Assembly: GCA_045564655.1 (NCBI GenBank)
Contig: JBJLGX010000001.1
Location: forward strand, 62,001 to 126,000
DNA: 64,000 nt
Direction of reading: 5' to 3'
Source: UBA826 sp045564655
GTDB taxonomy: Bacteria; Chloroflexota; Dehalococcoidia; Lucifugimonadales; UBA826
The notes under the pieces were generated by a model that saw only the letters and a list, made by a program, of their open reading frames with translations, had not been told where the DNA came from and searched no databases. Below, one piece after another: positions 45,662-55,271 of this stretch. Every line of letters begins with the position of its first letter. The stretch's first letter is position 1. A program made the position numbers and the translations under genes.

Positions 45662-46333
45662 ATGCCCATAAGTGCTGTAATAGTAGCGGCTGGCAATAGT
45701 AGCCGCATGAATGGAGAAAATAAGATATTTTCCATAATAAATGAACAACCGGTTTTATCTTATAGTCTTAAAGCTTTTGTTCAAGATAATTTGTTTGACC
45801 AAATTGTTCTAGTAGTTTCTGAGATTGATTATAACGAAGCTTTTGAATACATTAAAAACATTGGCTATTCTAATGTTTTATTGGCAATAGGAGGCAAACG
45901 GAGGCAAGATTCTGTTAAAAATGGGCTAAAAGCTTTGTCGAAAACTTCTTATGTTGCTATCCATGATGCTGCTAGGCCGTGCGTTAGCAAAGATATAATT
46001 AATAAAGGTATTGAAATGGTTTATAAGCACGGTTCAGCAGTGCCGGTTATCCCTATTAATTCTACAATTAAATCTCTAGATGACTCTGGGTTCATTTTAG
46101 ATACTTTAGATAGGAATAAATTATTTGAAGCTCAAACACCACAATTTTTTAACTATGAAATGATATTAGATATCCATGAAAACATCGTTAAATCTTGTAC
46201 TGACGATGCTAGTATGGCTGAAGTTTCAGGTAAGAAAGTCATGACATTTGCAGGCCATCCTACTAATATAAAAATAACTTCACAATTTGATTTAAGATTA
46301 GCGCAAGTTATATTAAAGGATAAAATTGGATGA
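45662..46333 (+). CDS. ispD: 2-C-methyl-D-erythritol 4-phosphate cytidylyltransferase
   Basis: 223 aa. The CTP-binding loop AAGNSSRMNGENKIF is at residues about 9-23, and the later blocks GGKRRQDSVKNGL and HDAARPCVS are conserved IspD motifs. It transfers CMP to MEP in isoprenoid synthesis. It overlaps ispF by 4 nt, and ispF overlaps cysS by 4 nt, giving a coupled ispD-ispF-cysS operon as in Dehalococcoidia. Confidence 0.97.
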   Translation: MPISAVIVAAGNSSRMNGENKIFSIINEQPVLSYSLKAFVQDNLFDQIVLVVSEIDYNEAFEYIKNIGYSNVLLAIGGKRRQDSVKNGLKALSKTSYVAIHDAARPCVSKDIINKGIEMVYKHGSAVPVIPINSTIKSLDDSGFILDTLDRNKLFEAQTPQFFNYEMILDIHENIVKSCTDDASMAEVSGKKVMTFAGHPTNIKITSQFDLRLAQVILKDKIG

Positions 46334-46806
46334 GATCGAGTATAGGTGTTGATGTTCATAGATTTGTTGAGGGTAAATCATTAGTTATTGGGGGAGTTCA
46401 GATAGATTTTGACAGAGGATTAAAGGGTCATAGTGATGGAGATGTTTTAACACATGCAATTATTGATAGTTTGTTGGGCGGAGCAGCGCTAGGAGATATA
46501 GGCACTCATTTCCCTTCACATGATGATTCATTTAAAAATATTGACAGTCTTATTTTGCTTCAAAAAACAATGAATATGATTCAGGAAAAAGGTTGGGCTA
46601 TTTCATATCTTGATGCTACAATAATTGCTCAAACACCAGTATTATTCCCCTACGTACACCAAATGAAGAATAAATTGTGTAGTAATTTAAATATATCGCC
46701 TGAAAATATAAATATTAAATCAACTACCACAGACGGATTAGGATTTTTAGGTGATTCTAAAGGTGTAGCAAGTATTGTGATTGCGACTATGGAAAATAAT
46801 ATATGA
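46330..46806 (+). CDS. ispF: 2-C-methyl-D-erythritol 2,4-cyclodiphosphate synthase
   Basis: 158 aa, standard length. The zinc site is made by Asp and His of GVDVHRF near residues 5-11 and the later His of GHSDGDVLTHAIIDSLLG. TTDGLGFLG near the C-terminus completes the family signature. It cyclises CDP-ME 2-phosphate to MEcPP. It overlaps ispD and cysS by 4 nt at each end. Confidence 0.97.
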   Translation: MRSSIGVDVHRFVEGKSLVIGGVQIDFDRGLKGHSDGDVLTHAIIDSLLGGAALGDIGTHFPSHDDSFKNIDSLILLQKTMNMIQEKGWAISYLDATIIAQTPVLFPYVHQMKNKLCSNLNISPENINIKSTTTDGLGFLGDSKGVASIVIATMENNI

Positions 46807-48161
46807 AAATTTACAACACATTAACTAGGCAATTAGAAGAATTAGTAGTTAAAGATAATACGGTTAACATGTACGTGTGCGGTATTACCCCTTATTCATC
46901 TTCTCATCTAGGGCATGCTATGTGCGCGATTGTATTTGATGTTATACGTAGGTATCTGGAATATAAAGGATTCGATGTTAATCATATTCAAAATTTTACA
47001 GATGTAGATGACAAAATGATTAAGGCATCTAATGAGCAAGGAATTGAAGTCTTTGAATTAGCGGAACTTAATATTAAATCGTATCTTAATGAGTTGCAGC
47101 TTTTGAATGTATTGCCAGCGACTGAATATCCCCGCGCAACAGAAGAAATTTCTGAGATTATTAAAATCGTCACTTTATTAGTAGCTAATGGAGATGCATA
47201 CGTTAAAGATGGGGATGTTTATTTTAGAGTAAAAAATAGTTCAGATTATGGAAAATTAAGTAATCGAAATATTCGTGAGTTAGAGCCTGGGGCACGCTTA
47301 GATCTTGATGAATCTAAAGAGTCCCCAGAAGATTTTGCTTTATGGAAGGCAGCTAAACTAGGTGAACCTAGCTGGGAAAGTCCATGGGGTATGGGCAGGC
47401 CAGGTTGGCATATCGAATGTACAGCTATGGCTATTCGCTATTTAGGAGAAACCATAGACATACATGGCGGAGGAGTCGACCTTGTGTTTCCTCATCACGA
47501 AAATGAAATAGCTCAATCAGAAGCATTTACTAGAGTAAAGCCGTTTGCCAAAGTATGGATACATAATGGGACCTTACAATACGGACTAGATAAAATGAGT
47601 AAATCTGTAGGGAACATATTTTCTGTTGAACAGGCTTTGCAAACTTATTCTGCAGATTCTTTAAGAATGTTTTTTCTTACCTCACATTATAGGAGCCCTT
47701 TAGTCTTTGATGAAGAAGTAATCAAGTCACAGGATAAGGCTATTTCAAGGTTGCGTTCTGCTTATCAGGCTATTTCAGGAGATTCTGAACCGTTATTTGT
47801 TGATGGATATAAACAAGATTTTATTAATGCGATGGATGAAGATTTTAATACTCCAAAGGCACTTGCCGTGATTTTTGACTTAGCAAGAGATATTAACAGA
47901 GAGGCATCTAATGGTAGAAACGTTGAGTCTGCCCAAAAACTTTTGAATGAGCTATCTGAAGTGTTAGGAATAAAGATTGAGAAAAATAATACGGAGTTTC
48001 AACTAGATGTTGCCCCTTTTATTGAATTGTTACTAGAAGTACGTAATGATTTAAGAAAATCAAAACAATTCGAAATTGCTGATTCTATAAGAGATAGGTT
48101 GGAAGAAATGAACGTAACTATAGAAGATTCAAAACAAAATACTTCTTGGGATATTAGTTAG
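46803..48161 (+). CDS. cysS: Cysteinyl-tRNA synthetase
   Basis: 452 aa. The class I motif HLGH is at residues 35-38, and the KMSKS loop reads DKMSKSVGN. The zinc ligand Cys26 is in YVCGITPYSS, with the later Cys and His residues in WHIECTAM and VFPHHENE. It is full length. It ends with an 8-nt overlap into the opposing secG gene. Confidence 0.98.
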   Translation: MKIYNTLTRQLEELVVKDNTVNMYVCGITPYSSSHLGHAMCAIVFDVIRRYLEYKGFDVNHIQNFTDVDDKMIKASNEQGIEVFELAELNIKSYLNELQLLNVLPATEYPRATEEISEIIKIVTLLVANGDAYVKDGDVYFRVKNSSDYGKLSNRNIRELEPGARLDLDESKESPEDFALWKAAKLGEPSWESPWGMGRPGWHIECTAMAIRYLGETIDIHGGGVDLVFPHHENEIAQSEAFTRVKPFAKVWIHNGTLQYGLDKMSKSVGNIFSVEQALQTYSADSLRMFFLTSHYRSPLVFDEEVIKSQDKAISRLRSAYQAISGDSEPLFVDGYKQDFINAMDEDFNTPKALAVIFDLARDINREASNGRNVESAQKLLNELSEVLGIKIEKNNTEFQLDVAPFIELLLEVRNDLRKSKQFEIADSIRDRLEEMNVTIEDSKQNTSWDIS

Positions 48162-48375
48162 TAACTACCCAAGCACTTGCGATTGCTACAATTACAAATG
48201 TGAGTGACAGTACAATAGTAAACCTAAATAAAGCTAATTCTAATCCTCTTCGCGTTCTGTACGATGATTCAGCAGCTCCAAATAGAGAACTTCCCTGTCC
48301 TCTAACTTGTATTAATATTATTCCAACAAGCAATATGGATATGATTATCATTGATATGTTAAATATGGTAGTCAT
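48154..48375 (-). CDS. secG: Preprotein translocase subunit SecG
   Basis: 73 aa with two membrane helices (about residues 3-23 and 50-71) joined by the conserved GQGSSLFGAAESS loop. SecG is the non-essential helper of the SecYEG channel. The start ATG has AAGG 5 nt upstream, and this site lies inside a tandem 21-bp repeat (48378-48419). It converges with cysS. Confidence 0.92.
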   Translation of the reverse strand: MTTIFNISMIIISILLVGIILIQVRGQGSSLFGAAESSYRTRRGLELALFRFTIVLSLTFVIVAIASAWVVTN

Positions 48376-48377
48376 AA

Positions 48378-48419
48378 AAACCTTAACTTCGTATTCTTAA
48401 ACCTTAACTTCGTATTTTT
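48378..48419. repeat. Tandem 21-bp direct repeat carrying the secG ribosome-binding site
   Basis: Two adjacent 21-bp units (48378-48398 and 48399-48419) are 20/21 identical. On the minus strand each unit holds TTAAGG, and the proximal copy places it 5 nt before the secG ATG. The duplication thus provides a second, unused Shine-Dalgarno upstream. It is probably a recent slippage or local duplication. Confidence 0.7.
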
Positions 48420-48459
48420 AAAACATAAGTATAAATCATAATATAAATTGATGATATAT

Positions 48460-49683
48460 TTAGCTTTCGTGTATTATTTTTAATAATGATTCTGCTAGTT
48501 TGTCTGAATCGTGCCGCACTGGATGATTGGAATCTATTAAATCGTCGTATATTATAGTGATTTCTTCAAGTGGATTTGTATTTGTAGGAACTGCTTCGCC
48601 TTCAAAGTCATCACCTGTTTCAGTAATATTATTATTAGCAATGACACAATCTAATATTTTTTTACTTGTATGAGATTGAAGAGCTTCTACATGATCAGAT
48701 ACGTTAAATCCCTGAGTTTCACCAATTTCAGTTGCAACATTGCATACATATATCTTTTTAGCATTAGCTTTTAATATTGCATCGTGTATACCAGGAACCA
48801 TGAGGTTTGGAAGTATACTAGTGTACAAACTACCTGGACCTAAAACGATTAAATCGGCGTCTAAGATTGCGTTTACTGCGGGGATGTATGCTTCAGCATC
48901 TTTAGGGTGTATATATAATTTGCTTACTACACCTCTTTCTGAAGTTATATTAGATTCCCCTTCTATAATTTTGCCATTAGATAGTTTTGCAGATAATTTT
49001 AAATTATCTGTTGTTGCTGGAGCAATCTGACCTTGTACAGCTAAAACTTTGCTTGATTCAGATAAAGCTTCAACAAAATTGCCCGTTAAGTTTGACATTG
49101 CTACTATAAAAAGATTGCCAAAGCTATGATCTTTTAATCCAGTACCTTCAGAAAATCTATATTGAAATAGTTCAGGTAAGCGCGACCCTTCGTCTGATAA
49201 TGCAACAATACAGTTTCTAAAGTCACCTGGAGGAATTATTCCTAATTCTCGTCTAAGTCTGCCTGAACTACCGCCATCGTCTGACACTCCTATTATAGCT
49301 GTCAAATTATTGCTATGTTTTTTGAGACCTTTTAAGAGTACAGATAATCCGGTTCCCCCCCCAATAGCTACAATTTTGGGGCCTTTGTCTTTTGCGAGTC
49401 GGTCGTAAAGTGTTTCCCCTATTTTCCCAATGGTTACATCTTTTCCAAATAGTGGAGATAATGTGTTAAATAATCCTTTTAGTGCGAAGAATATTATTAA
49501 TATGCCAATTAGTAATAGTAATATTCCTTCTGTATACCACGGTAAAAAATCAGGAAATTTAACAAGAAAAATCTTTCTTATAAAATAGGCTGTCCCGATT
49601 GCACAAATACCTATTCCGATAGATCCTAATAGAAGCCATCTTTTAATCTTAATTCCAGGGTATAGTAATCTCAGTATTGTCAT
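48460..49683 (-). CDS. yvcK: YvcK/CofD-family protein, membrane-anchored form
   Basis: 407 aa. Residues about 18-33 and 44-66 form two membrane helices absent from most YvcK proteins but typical of the Chloroflexota form. The nucleotide-binding core follows with AIGGGTGLSVLLKGLKKHS, IGVSDDGGSSGRLR and PGDFRNC. The family binds UDP-sugars and influences cell-wall and carbon metabolism; CofD homologues transfer phospholactate. YvcK is the better fit because of DDGGSSGRLR. Start ATG 49683, tail 84 nt from the secG gene. Confidence 0.85.
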   Translation of the reverse strand: MTILRLLYPGIKIKRWLLLGSIGIGICAIGTAYFIRKIFLVKFPDFLPWYTEGILLLLIGILIIFFALKGLFNTLSPLFGKDVTIGKIGETLYDRLAKDKGPKIVAIGGGTGLSVLLKGLKKHSNNLTAIIGVSDDGGSSGRLRRELGIIPPGDFRNCIVALSDEGSRLPELFQYRFSEGTGLKDHSFGNLFIVAMSNLTGNFVEALSESSKVLAVQGQIAPATTDNLKLSAKLSNGKIIEGESNITSERGVVSKLYIHPKDAEAYIPAVNAILDADLIVLGPGSLYTSILPNLMVPGIHDAILKANAKKIYVCNVATEIGETQGFNVSDHVEALQSHTSKKILDCVIANNNITETGDDFEGEAVPTNTNPLEEITIIYDDLIDSNHPVRHDSDKLAESLLKIIHES

Positions 49684-49705
49684 ATATAAGTATTAGAAAT
49701 AAATT

Positions 49706-51175
49706 TTATCTAAATTTCTCCAATTGTTCTTTAATACTTGGTATAGCCATTGTAGGATTTGCTTTTCCCTTAGTTTCTTTCATTACTTGTCCCATCAAGA
49801 ATTTTATTACAGTTTCCTTACCTTCAATATAATCTTTTATCGCATCTGGATTATTTTTCAATACTAGATTAATAGCAGATTTTATTGTTTCGGAATCTGT
49901 TATTTGAATTAGACCCATTTTTTGAGCTATTTCTCTAGGATTACCACCTGATAAGTACATTTCATCGAAAATAGTTTTAGCAGTATTACTATTAAGTTCA
50001 TTTTTTTCTAACATGGTTATTAACTCTGCTAATGATTTACTTGTTAAATTGGATTTATTGATATCAATATTTTTATCATTCTGTAGCCTTCCTCCTTCCA
50101 CATTTATCCAGTTTGCTACACTTTTACTAGTTTTAGTTTGGACTGTTTTAAAATGTTTCATTGTGGTTTCAAAAAAAATGGCGCTTGAAATGTTTGATAC
50201 TAATAGATTGGCATCGTATTCAGGTAGTTGATAGTCTTTTATAAATCGATCCTTTTTGTTTGAAGGCAACTCTGGGATTGTAGATTTAATTTCTGTAATC
50301 CAATTTTTAGAAATAATTATTGGAGGCAAGTCTGGTTCTGGGAAATAACGGTAATCTGAGTCATATTCTTTAATTCTTTGTGAAATAGTAGTACCTCTAT
50401 CATCTGACCATCCTCTAGTTTCTTGTACTATTTTTTCGCCATTAAGCAGTAATTTTGCTTGTCTTTTTTCTTCGTATTTTATTGCTCTAGAAACTGATCT
50501 AAAACTATTGATATTTTTTATTTCTACTTTTTTGCCTAATTTCTCATCCCCTTTTAATCGAATACTTATATTGGCATCACATCTAAAGCTGCCTTCCTCC
50601 ATATTAGCTGTACTTACTCCGATACTTCGGACAATGGAGTGAAGTGAATTTAAGTATTCATCTGCCTCTTCAGCGCTATTCATATCCGGATGACTTACTA
50701 TTTCCATTAGAGCAATTCCTGCTCGATTAATGTCTAGTAAACTATATTTGGATCCTGCACTATTTTCTCGATGTAATAATTTTGCGACATCTTCTTCTAA
50801 ATGTATTCTTTCTATTCGGATTTTCTTTTTCATATTACTATTAGTTCGTACATCTAAATGGCCATTTTTAGCGATGGGCATATCATATTGTGATATTTGG
50901 TATCCTTTCATAAGGTCAGGGTAGGGATAATTTTTCCGGTCAAATTTTGTTTTTGGAGCAATAGAACAATTAAGCGCAATTCCTGTTTTAATTACTAATT
51001 CGACAGCCTTCTTATTAATTACCGGCAATACCCCAGGCATTCCCATGCATACAGGGCAAATTTTTGTGTTAGGCAGTGAACTCTGATAGTCAGATTTACA
51101 AGAGCAAAACATTTTACTTGTTGTTAGAAGTTGAGAATGAACTTCTAATCCAATTATTGTTTCAAATTCAGACAC
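49706..51175 (-). CDS. gatB: Aspartyl/glutamyl-tRNA amidotransferase subunit B
   Basis: 489 aa. The zinc cysteines are Cys24, Cys26, Cys40 and Cys43, in the block beginning TTSKMFCSCK. Other family blocks are GLEVHSQL near the start, NRAGIALMEIVSHPD, KVEIKNINSFRS and the C-terminal Yqey/GatB tail with QVMKETKGKANP. It acts with GatA and GatC to amidate mischarged Glu-tRNAGln and Asp-tRNAAsn. The partners are not in the window. Confidence 0.97.
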   Translation of the reverse strand: MSEFETIIGLEVHSQLLTTSKMFCSCKSDYQSSLPNTKICPVCMGMPGVLPVINKKAVELVIKTGIALNCSIAPKTKFDRKNYPYPDLMKGYQISQYDMPIAKNGHLDVRTNSNMKKKIRIERIHLEEDVAKLLHRENSAGSKYSLLDINRAGIALMEIVSHPDMNSAEEADEYLNSLHSIVRSIGVSTANMEEGSFRCDANISIRLKGDEKLGKKVEIKNINSFRSVSRAIKYEEKRQAKLLLNGEKIVQETRGWSDDRGTTISQRIKEYDSDYRYFPEPDLPPIIISKNWITEIKSTIPELPSNKKDRFIKDYQLPEYDANLLVSNISSAIFFETTMKHFKTVQTKTSKSVANWINVEGGRLQNDKNIDINKSNLTSKSLAELITMLEKNELNSNTAKTIFDEMYLSGGNPREIAQKMGLIQITDSETIKSAINLVLKNNPDAIKDYIEGKETVIKFLMGQVMKETKGKANPTMAIPSIKEQLEKFR

Positions 51176-51285
51176 TAATTTTCCTCTAAATATCTAATAA
51201 ATTATTAATACAGATTTGATTCAAATAAGTATAAACTATTATCGATCGTTTATTTTTCAATGATTGATTAACTTATTGGTGATTA

Positions 51286-52515
51286 ATGGAATATTTTGAC
51301 GTAATAGTAATTGGGGCAGGTCCAGCTGGAAATACAGCTGCTAAAAATCTGGCAGGTTCTGGTATTAATACTCTAGTGATTGATTGGCGAAATATTCCTG
51401 GTGATAAACTGTGCACTGGAATTATTGGGATTGAATGTTCTAAAGTATTGCCACCAGATCCTAATATAATATACAGGGAAGCTTTAGAAATAACGGTACA
51501 TTCTCCTGATAATCATTCCTATTCGCTATCAGATTCTTTTTCACACGCATTAATTATTGATAGAGTAAAGTATATTCAAAAAATGGCCGAAGATGCTCAA
51601 AAAGCAGGGGCCTCTTATGTTCTAGATTCTAGAGTCACTGAAATTCAATTGAAATCTGATTTTGTCGAATTGTCTGCGACAGTTTCTAAAGAGCCAAAAC
51701 GTTATAGGGCGAAGTTAATCATTATTGCTACAGGATTTAGTAATAATCTACTTAATCAAGTTGGACTTAATAAGAATAAAAAATCAGACTATTTGATTGG
51801 AACCCAAGTTGAAGTCTTAGCTAGAGGAATTAATAATATCCAATTGTATACAGGTGAGAATGTAATTAAAGGGTCTTTTGCATGGTTAGTCCCCACGCAC
51901 GATTCTAAAGCATTGTTTGGAGGAATATATAGAGACTCAAGGGCAGTTAATATAAAAAATGTTATATCAAATTTGATTAAATCAGGAGTGATAGAACCAA
52001 ATAATTACAACATTGAAAATTGGGGTATTCCAATTAGACCAATTCCTAAAACTTACACAGATAGAGTGTTAGTTGTTGGGGACGCAGCTGGATTTACCAA
52101 ACCTACTACAGGAGGAGGCATATATTATTCTATATTATCTGGTCAATATGCAGCTAATACGGCTATAGAAGGATTTACTGAAGGGGATTTTACAGAAGAT
52201 ATCTTGTCGGGATATCAGTCTAAATGGAAACACAAGTTTTTATCTGAACTTAAATCAGGATATTATGCGAGATTATTATATGAGTCTTTTGATGATAAGA
52301 CATTAAATATATTGTTAGAAAAATTTGCTAATAAAGCTTTTCAAAATAATTTGCTTTCGGATGGTGGATTTTCATTTGATTGGCATAGTTCAGTTATAGC
52401 TAAAACTTTGAAAAATAAAGAAGTTTACTCTATATTAAAATCTCTGGGCCCTAAATCGACAAAAGTATTGGCTAAATTATTAACTAATGTCGTTAAAGAT
52501 AAGATTTCTAGATGA
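51286..52515 (+). CDS. Geranylgeranyl reductase-family FAD flavoprotein
   Basis: 409 aa. The dinucleotide motif VIVIGAGPAGNTAAKNLA is at residues about 5-22, and the second FAD motif RVLVVGDAAGFTKPTTGGGI is near 260-279. The family reduces prenyl double bonds (geranylgeranyl groups, archaeal lipids, menaquinone side chains) or hydroxylates aromatics. The IspDF genes nearby suggest an isoprenoid substrate, but that is only context. It converges with the ABC transporter at 2 nt. Confidence 0.88.
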   Translation: MEYFDVIVIGAGPAGNTAAKNLAGSGINTLVIDWRNIPGDKLCTGIIGIECSKVLPPDPNIIYREALEITVHSPDNHSYSLSDSFSHALIIDRVKYIQKMAEDAQKAGASYVLDSRVTEIQLKSDFVELSATVSKEPKRYRAKLIIIATGFSNNLLNQVGLNKNKKSDYLIGTQVEVLARGINNIQLYTGENVIKGSFAWLVPTHDSKALFGGIYRDSRAVNIKNVISNLIKSGVIEPNNYNIENWGIPIRPIPKTYTDRVLVVGDAAGFTKPTTGGGIYYSILSGQYAANTAIEGFTEGDFTEDILSGYQSKWKHKFLSELKSGYYARLLYESFDDKTLNILLEKFANKAFQNNLLSDGGFSFDWHSSVIAKTLKNKEVYSILKSLGPKSTKVLAKLLTNVVKDKISR

Positions 52516-52517
52516 GA

Positions 52518-53561
52518 TTATTTAAATGCATTAAATTTCACATGTTCATCTGCGGTTAAGTTGACTTTTAGACCTTCAAAAAGAGTTGTATATTTTTTAT
52601 GTTTGCATGGGATCATTTCGCCTGAAGGGGTTTTTACCCAAAAAAGTGTTTCATCACCGCGAAATTCTTTTTTAATAACTTCACATTCTCCATGTGGAGT
52701 TACATTCATTAAAAGATCATTAGGTCGTATTAAAACATTAACAATATCTTTGTTGTCAGAATGATATTTTTCTCGTAAGGGTAAAGTTCCAATCGAAGTA
52801 ACAACTTTATCTTTTTCGACAGTTCCTTTTATGAAATTGCAATTTCCAGTTATCAATCCTACTTCTTTAGTGTTTGGCCAGAAATATACTTTATCTGGAG
52901 AATCAATTTGAAGTATTTCACCTTTTAGCATAATACCTATTTTATCGGATAAAACGAAAGCTTCGTCTCTATCATGAGTCACAAAAATTGTAGTTGTGTT
53001 TGTTTCTTGTAAAATTTCATAAACTTGATTTCTAAGCTCTAGCCTTAACTGAGTGTCTAAATTTGAAAATGGTTCATCCATTAAAATCAAAGATGGACTT
53101 GTTGCTAGTGTACGTGCTAAGGCAACTCTTTGTTGTTGCCCACCTGATAATTGGTGAGGGTATTTTTCTTCTTCTCCAATTAATTGTGTAATTTCTAAGC
53201 AATGATCAACTATTTTTTTCTTATCATTTGATTTGAGATGGGATATGCCAAAGGATATATTGTCTTCAACACTTAAGTGGCTGAATAATGCATAATCTTG
53301 AAATATCATACCAATATTACGTTTATTAGGAGGTATGTTTGTATTCTCATTATAGATTGTATTATTTGATAAAGTTATATCCCCACTAGTGGGTTCTTCT
53401 AATCCTGCGATTATCCTTAATAAAGTTGTTTTTCCGCATCCACTAGGTCCTAATATGGATAAAATATCGCCTTGTTGTAAATCAAAACTTAGATCTACAA
53501 CAGCTTTGGTTGTTCCAAATGATTTAGATATGTTTTTACAAGATAATATAGGCGTATTCAT
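52518..53561 (-). CDS. Fe(III)/polyamine-type ABC transporter ATPase
   Basis: 347 aa. Walker A GPSGCGKTT is at residues 38-46, the signature LSGGQQQRVALAR near 138-150, and Walker B LILMDEPFSNLD follows. The C-terminal TOBE domain is complete. The order and 2-nt spacing with the permease upstream show a two-gene transporter unit of the FbpBC type. The substrate is probably ferric iron, but thiamine, sulfate or polyamine are possible. No periplasmic binding protein gene is in the window. Confidence 0.92.
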   Translation of the reverse strand: MNTPILSCKNISKSFGTTKAVVDLSFDLQQGDILSILGPSGCGKTTLLRIIAGLEEPTSGDITLSNNTIYNENTNIPPNKRNIGMIFQDYALFSHLSVEDNISFGISHLKSNDKKKIVDHCLEITQLIGEEEKYPHQLSGGQQQRVALARTLATSPSLILMDEPFSNLDTQLRLELRNQVYEILQETNTTTIFVTHDRDEAFVLSDKIGIMLKGEILQIDSPDKVYFWPNTKEVGLITGNCNFIKGTVEKDKVVTSIGTLPLREKYHSDNKDIVNVLIRPNDLLMNVTPHGECEVIKKEFRGDETLFWVKTPSGEMIPCKHKKYTTLFEGLKVNLTADEHVKFNAFK

Positions 53562-53563
53562 AT

Positions 53564-55150
53564 TTATTTATATACACTGCTTTTAATTAAGACTAAAGTT
53601 AAAGGTAATGAAGATAGTAAAATTAATAATAATGCAGGTGCAGCTGCTTCTGCAAAGAATGCCTCTGTGGAGTAAGACCAAACCATCGTTGACAATGTTT
53701 TGAAATCCAATGGAGATAGTATTAAAACAGCAGGTAATTCTTTCATAGTTACTAAAAATACTATTACTGCTCCCATAAATATTCCTGACTTTAACATTGG
53801 GATTGTTATCTTAAATATAGTACTGAAGCGACCTTTTCCGAGTGTTCTAGAAGATTCTTCTGGTTTTGGACTTAATAACTCTATGGAAGATTTTATGGGT
53901 CCTATTCCTGTTGGCATGTATAGTATTGCGCAAGCGATGACCAAAAGGGTCAATGACTGATATAAGGGACTTCCTATTCTTGACCCTATAAATACTAGTG
54001 CAATTGATATTGCAATACTTGGTAAAGAAAATCCTGCATAACATATTTTTTCTATAAGTATGCTAATAAATCTTGGGTATCGAACTGAAAGATACGAAAT
54101 TGGAGTGGCTAGAACAATTACTAAAATTGCAGTCATAAATCCTAATGATAGAGAGTTGATAGAAGCCTCTAGCATCCCAGGAATTGTTTCACTATGGAGT
54201 AAGCCTCGTATTATCCAAAATATTAACATTGATACTGGCATTATTAAGGACAAAAAAACTATTGAGCCACAAAATATTATTGCGGGTATTTGCCATATTC
54301 CTAATTTGTGTACTTTGTGTCTTTTTGCTACTCCAGGAGAAGATCTGTATTGTTTTCTTTTTGTCCTAAATGTTGATTCAAAATAAACGAATGTTATAGC
54401 TAACACACATAATGATAATGCAAGTAAAGCTGTGGCGTTTCGATCTATAGAACCACTATATTGATTGAATATTGCCCAGGTTAATGTTTTGTATCGGAGT
54501 AATGAAACGGCACCAAAATCACTTAATGTATATAAACTGACTAATAGCCCCCCAGATAATATTGATGGCATTAATTGAGGTAATGTTACTTTTCTGAATA
54601 TATTGTAATTCCCTAAACCTAATAATCGAGCTGATTCTTCTTCAGAATTGTCGGTGTTATTTATTGTTGCGTTTAAAGTTAACAATATATATGGATAGCT
54701 TAAAAGAGATATTATTATCAATGATCCTGCGAACCCATAGAGATTTGGAATACTATTAATATTGAATAATGTGTTTAATATTTGGTACAAAATCCCTTTA
54801 GGCCCTAAAACTGATACAAATAAATATGCTCCTATATAACTAGGAATTACTAATGGTAATATCGCAGATATTTTCCATAGCTGCTTGAATTTAATATCTG
54901 TTTTATTTGTGAGAAATGATATTGGTACTGCAATTGAAATACAGACTATAGTTACAGATATTGCTAATATCATCGAACGCCAGACAATTTCTAAAGTTTT
55001 CCATCTGAGAAACCAGAGCCAAGTGTTTTCATCTGCTCCTAGAGCTCTGACTGTAAGGTGAATGACAGGACTTATAGCTACGAATGCTATTAGCAAACAC
55101 GGTATTAACAGCCCTAAAGGCATTCCACGTAAAAATTTAATGTTAAGCAT
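53564..55150 (-). CDS. Fe(III)-type ABC transporter permease, two fused halves
   Basis: 528 aa with about twelve membrane helices. Each half carries the EAA loop of MetI-like permeases: EESARLLGLGNYNIFRKVTLP (split here as EESARLLGLG and RKVTLP) in the first, and PKPEESSRTLGKGRFSTIFK in the second. The fused two-domain form is that of FbpB/ThiP-type ferric iron or thiamine permeases. A 10-bp inverted repeat (55183-55207) lies 33 bp upstream of the start. It is divergent from the type-2 malate dehydrogenase. Confidence 0.9.
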   Translation of the reverse strand: MLNIKFLRGMPLGLLIPCLLIAFVAISPVIHLTVRALGADENTWLWFLRWKTLEIVWRSMILAISVTIVCISIAVPISFLTNKTDIKFKQLWKISAILPLVIPSYIGAYLFVSVLGPKGILYQILNTLFNINSIPNLYGFAGSLIIISLLSYPYILLTLNATINNTDNSEEESARLLGLGNYNIFRKVTLPQLMPSILSGGLLVSLYTLSDFGAVSLLRYKTLTWAIFNQYSGSIDRNATALLALSLCVLAITFVYFESTFRTKRKQYRSSPGVAKRHKVHKLGIWQIPAIIFCGSIVFLSLIMPVSMLIFWIIRGLLHSETIPGMLEASINSLSLGFMTAILVIVLATPISYLSVRYPRFISILIEKICYAGFSLPSIAISIALVFIGSRIGSPLYQSLTLLVIACAILYMPTGIGPIKSSIELLSPKPEESSRTLGKGRFSTIFKITIPMLKSGIFMGAVIVFLVTMKELPAVLILSPLDFKTLSTMVWSYSTEAFFAEAAAPALLLILLSSLPLTLVLIKSSVYK

Positions 55151-55182
55151 ATTTGTAAGGGGATTTTTATATTTATAAAGTA

Positions 55183-55207
55183 TATACTGACTGTATTAGT
55201 TAGTATA
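55183..55207. promoter_or_regulatory. 10-bp inverted repeat (operator candidate)
   Basis: TATACTGACT (55183-55192) and AGTTAGTATA (55198-55207) are inverted with one mismatch and a 5-bp spacer. The site lies between the divergent ABC permease (start 55150) and the dehydrogenase (start 55272), 33 bp and 65 bp away. Its size is in the range of DtxR/MntR or Fur-like operators, and the transporter family fits metal regulation. No regulator gene is in the window. Confidence 0.5.
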
Positions 55208-55213
55208 CCCTAA

Positions 55214-55242
55214 TTAGAATTGGTTTTCTGAATTGCTATAAT
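55214..55242 (+). promoter_or_regulatory. Sigma-70-type promoter for the dehydrogenase gene
   Basis: A -35 TTAGAA (55214-55219) and a perfect -10 TATAAT (55237-55242) are 17 bp apart, and TG at 55234-55235 gives an extended -10 (TGCTATAAT). It lies 30 bp before the TTG start at 55272. The inverted repeat at 55183-55207 is just upstream of the -35. Confidence 0.6.
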
Positions 55243-55271
55243 TGTATTTTTAAGTGTTAAGGGAGATAAAG

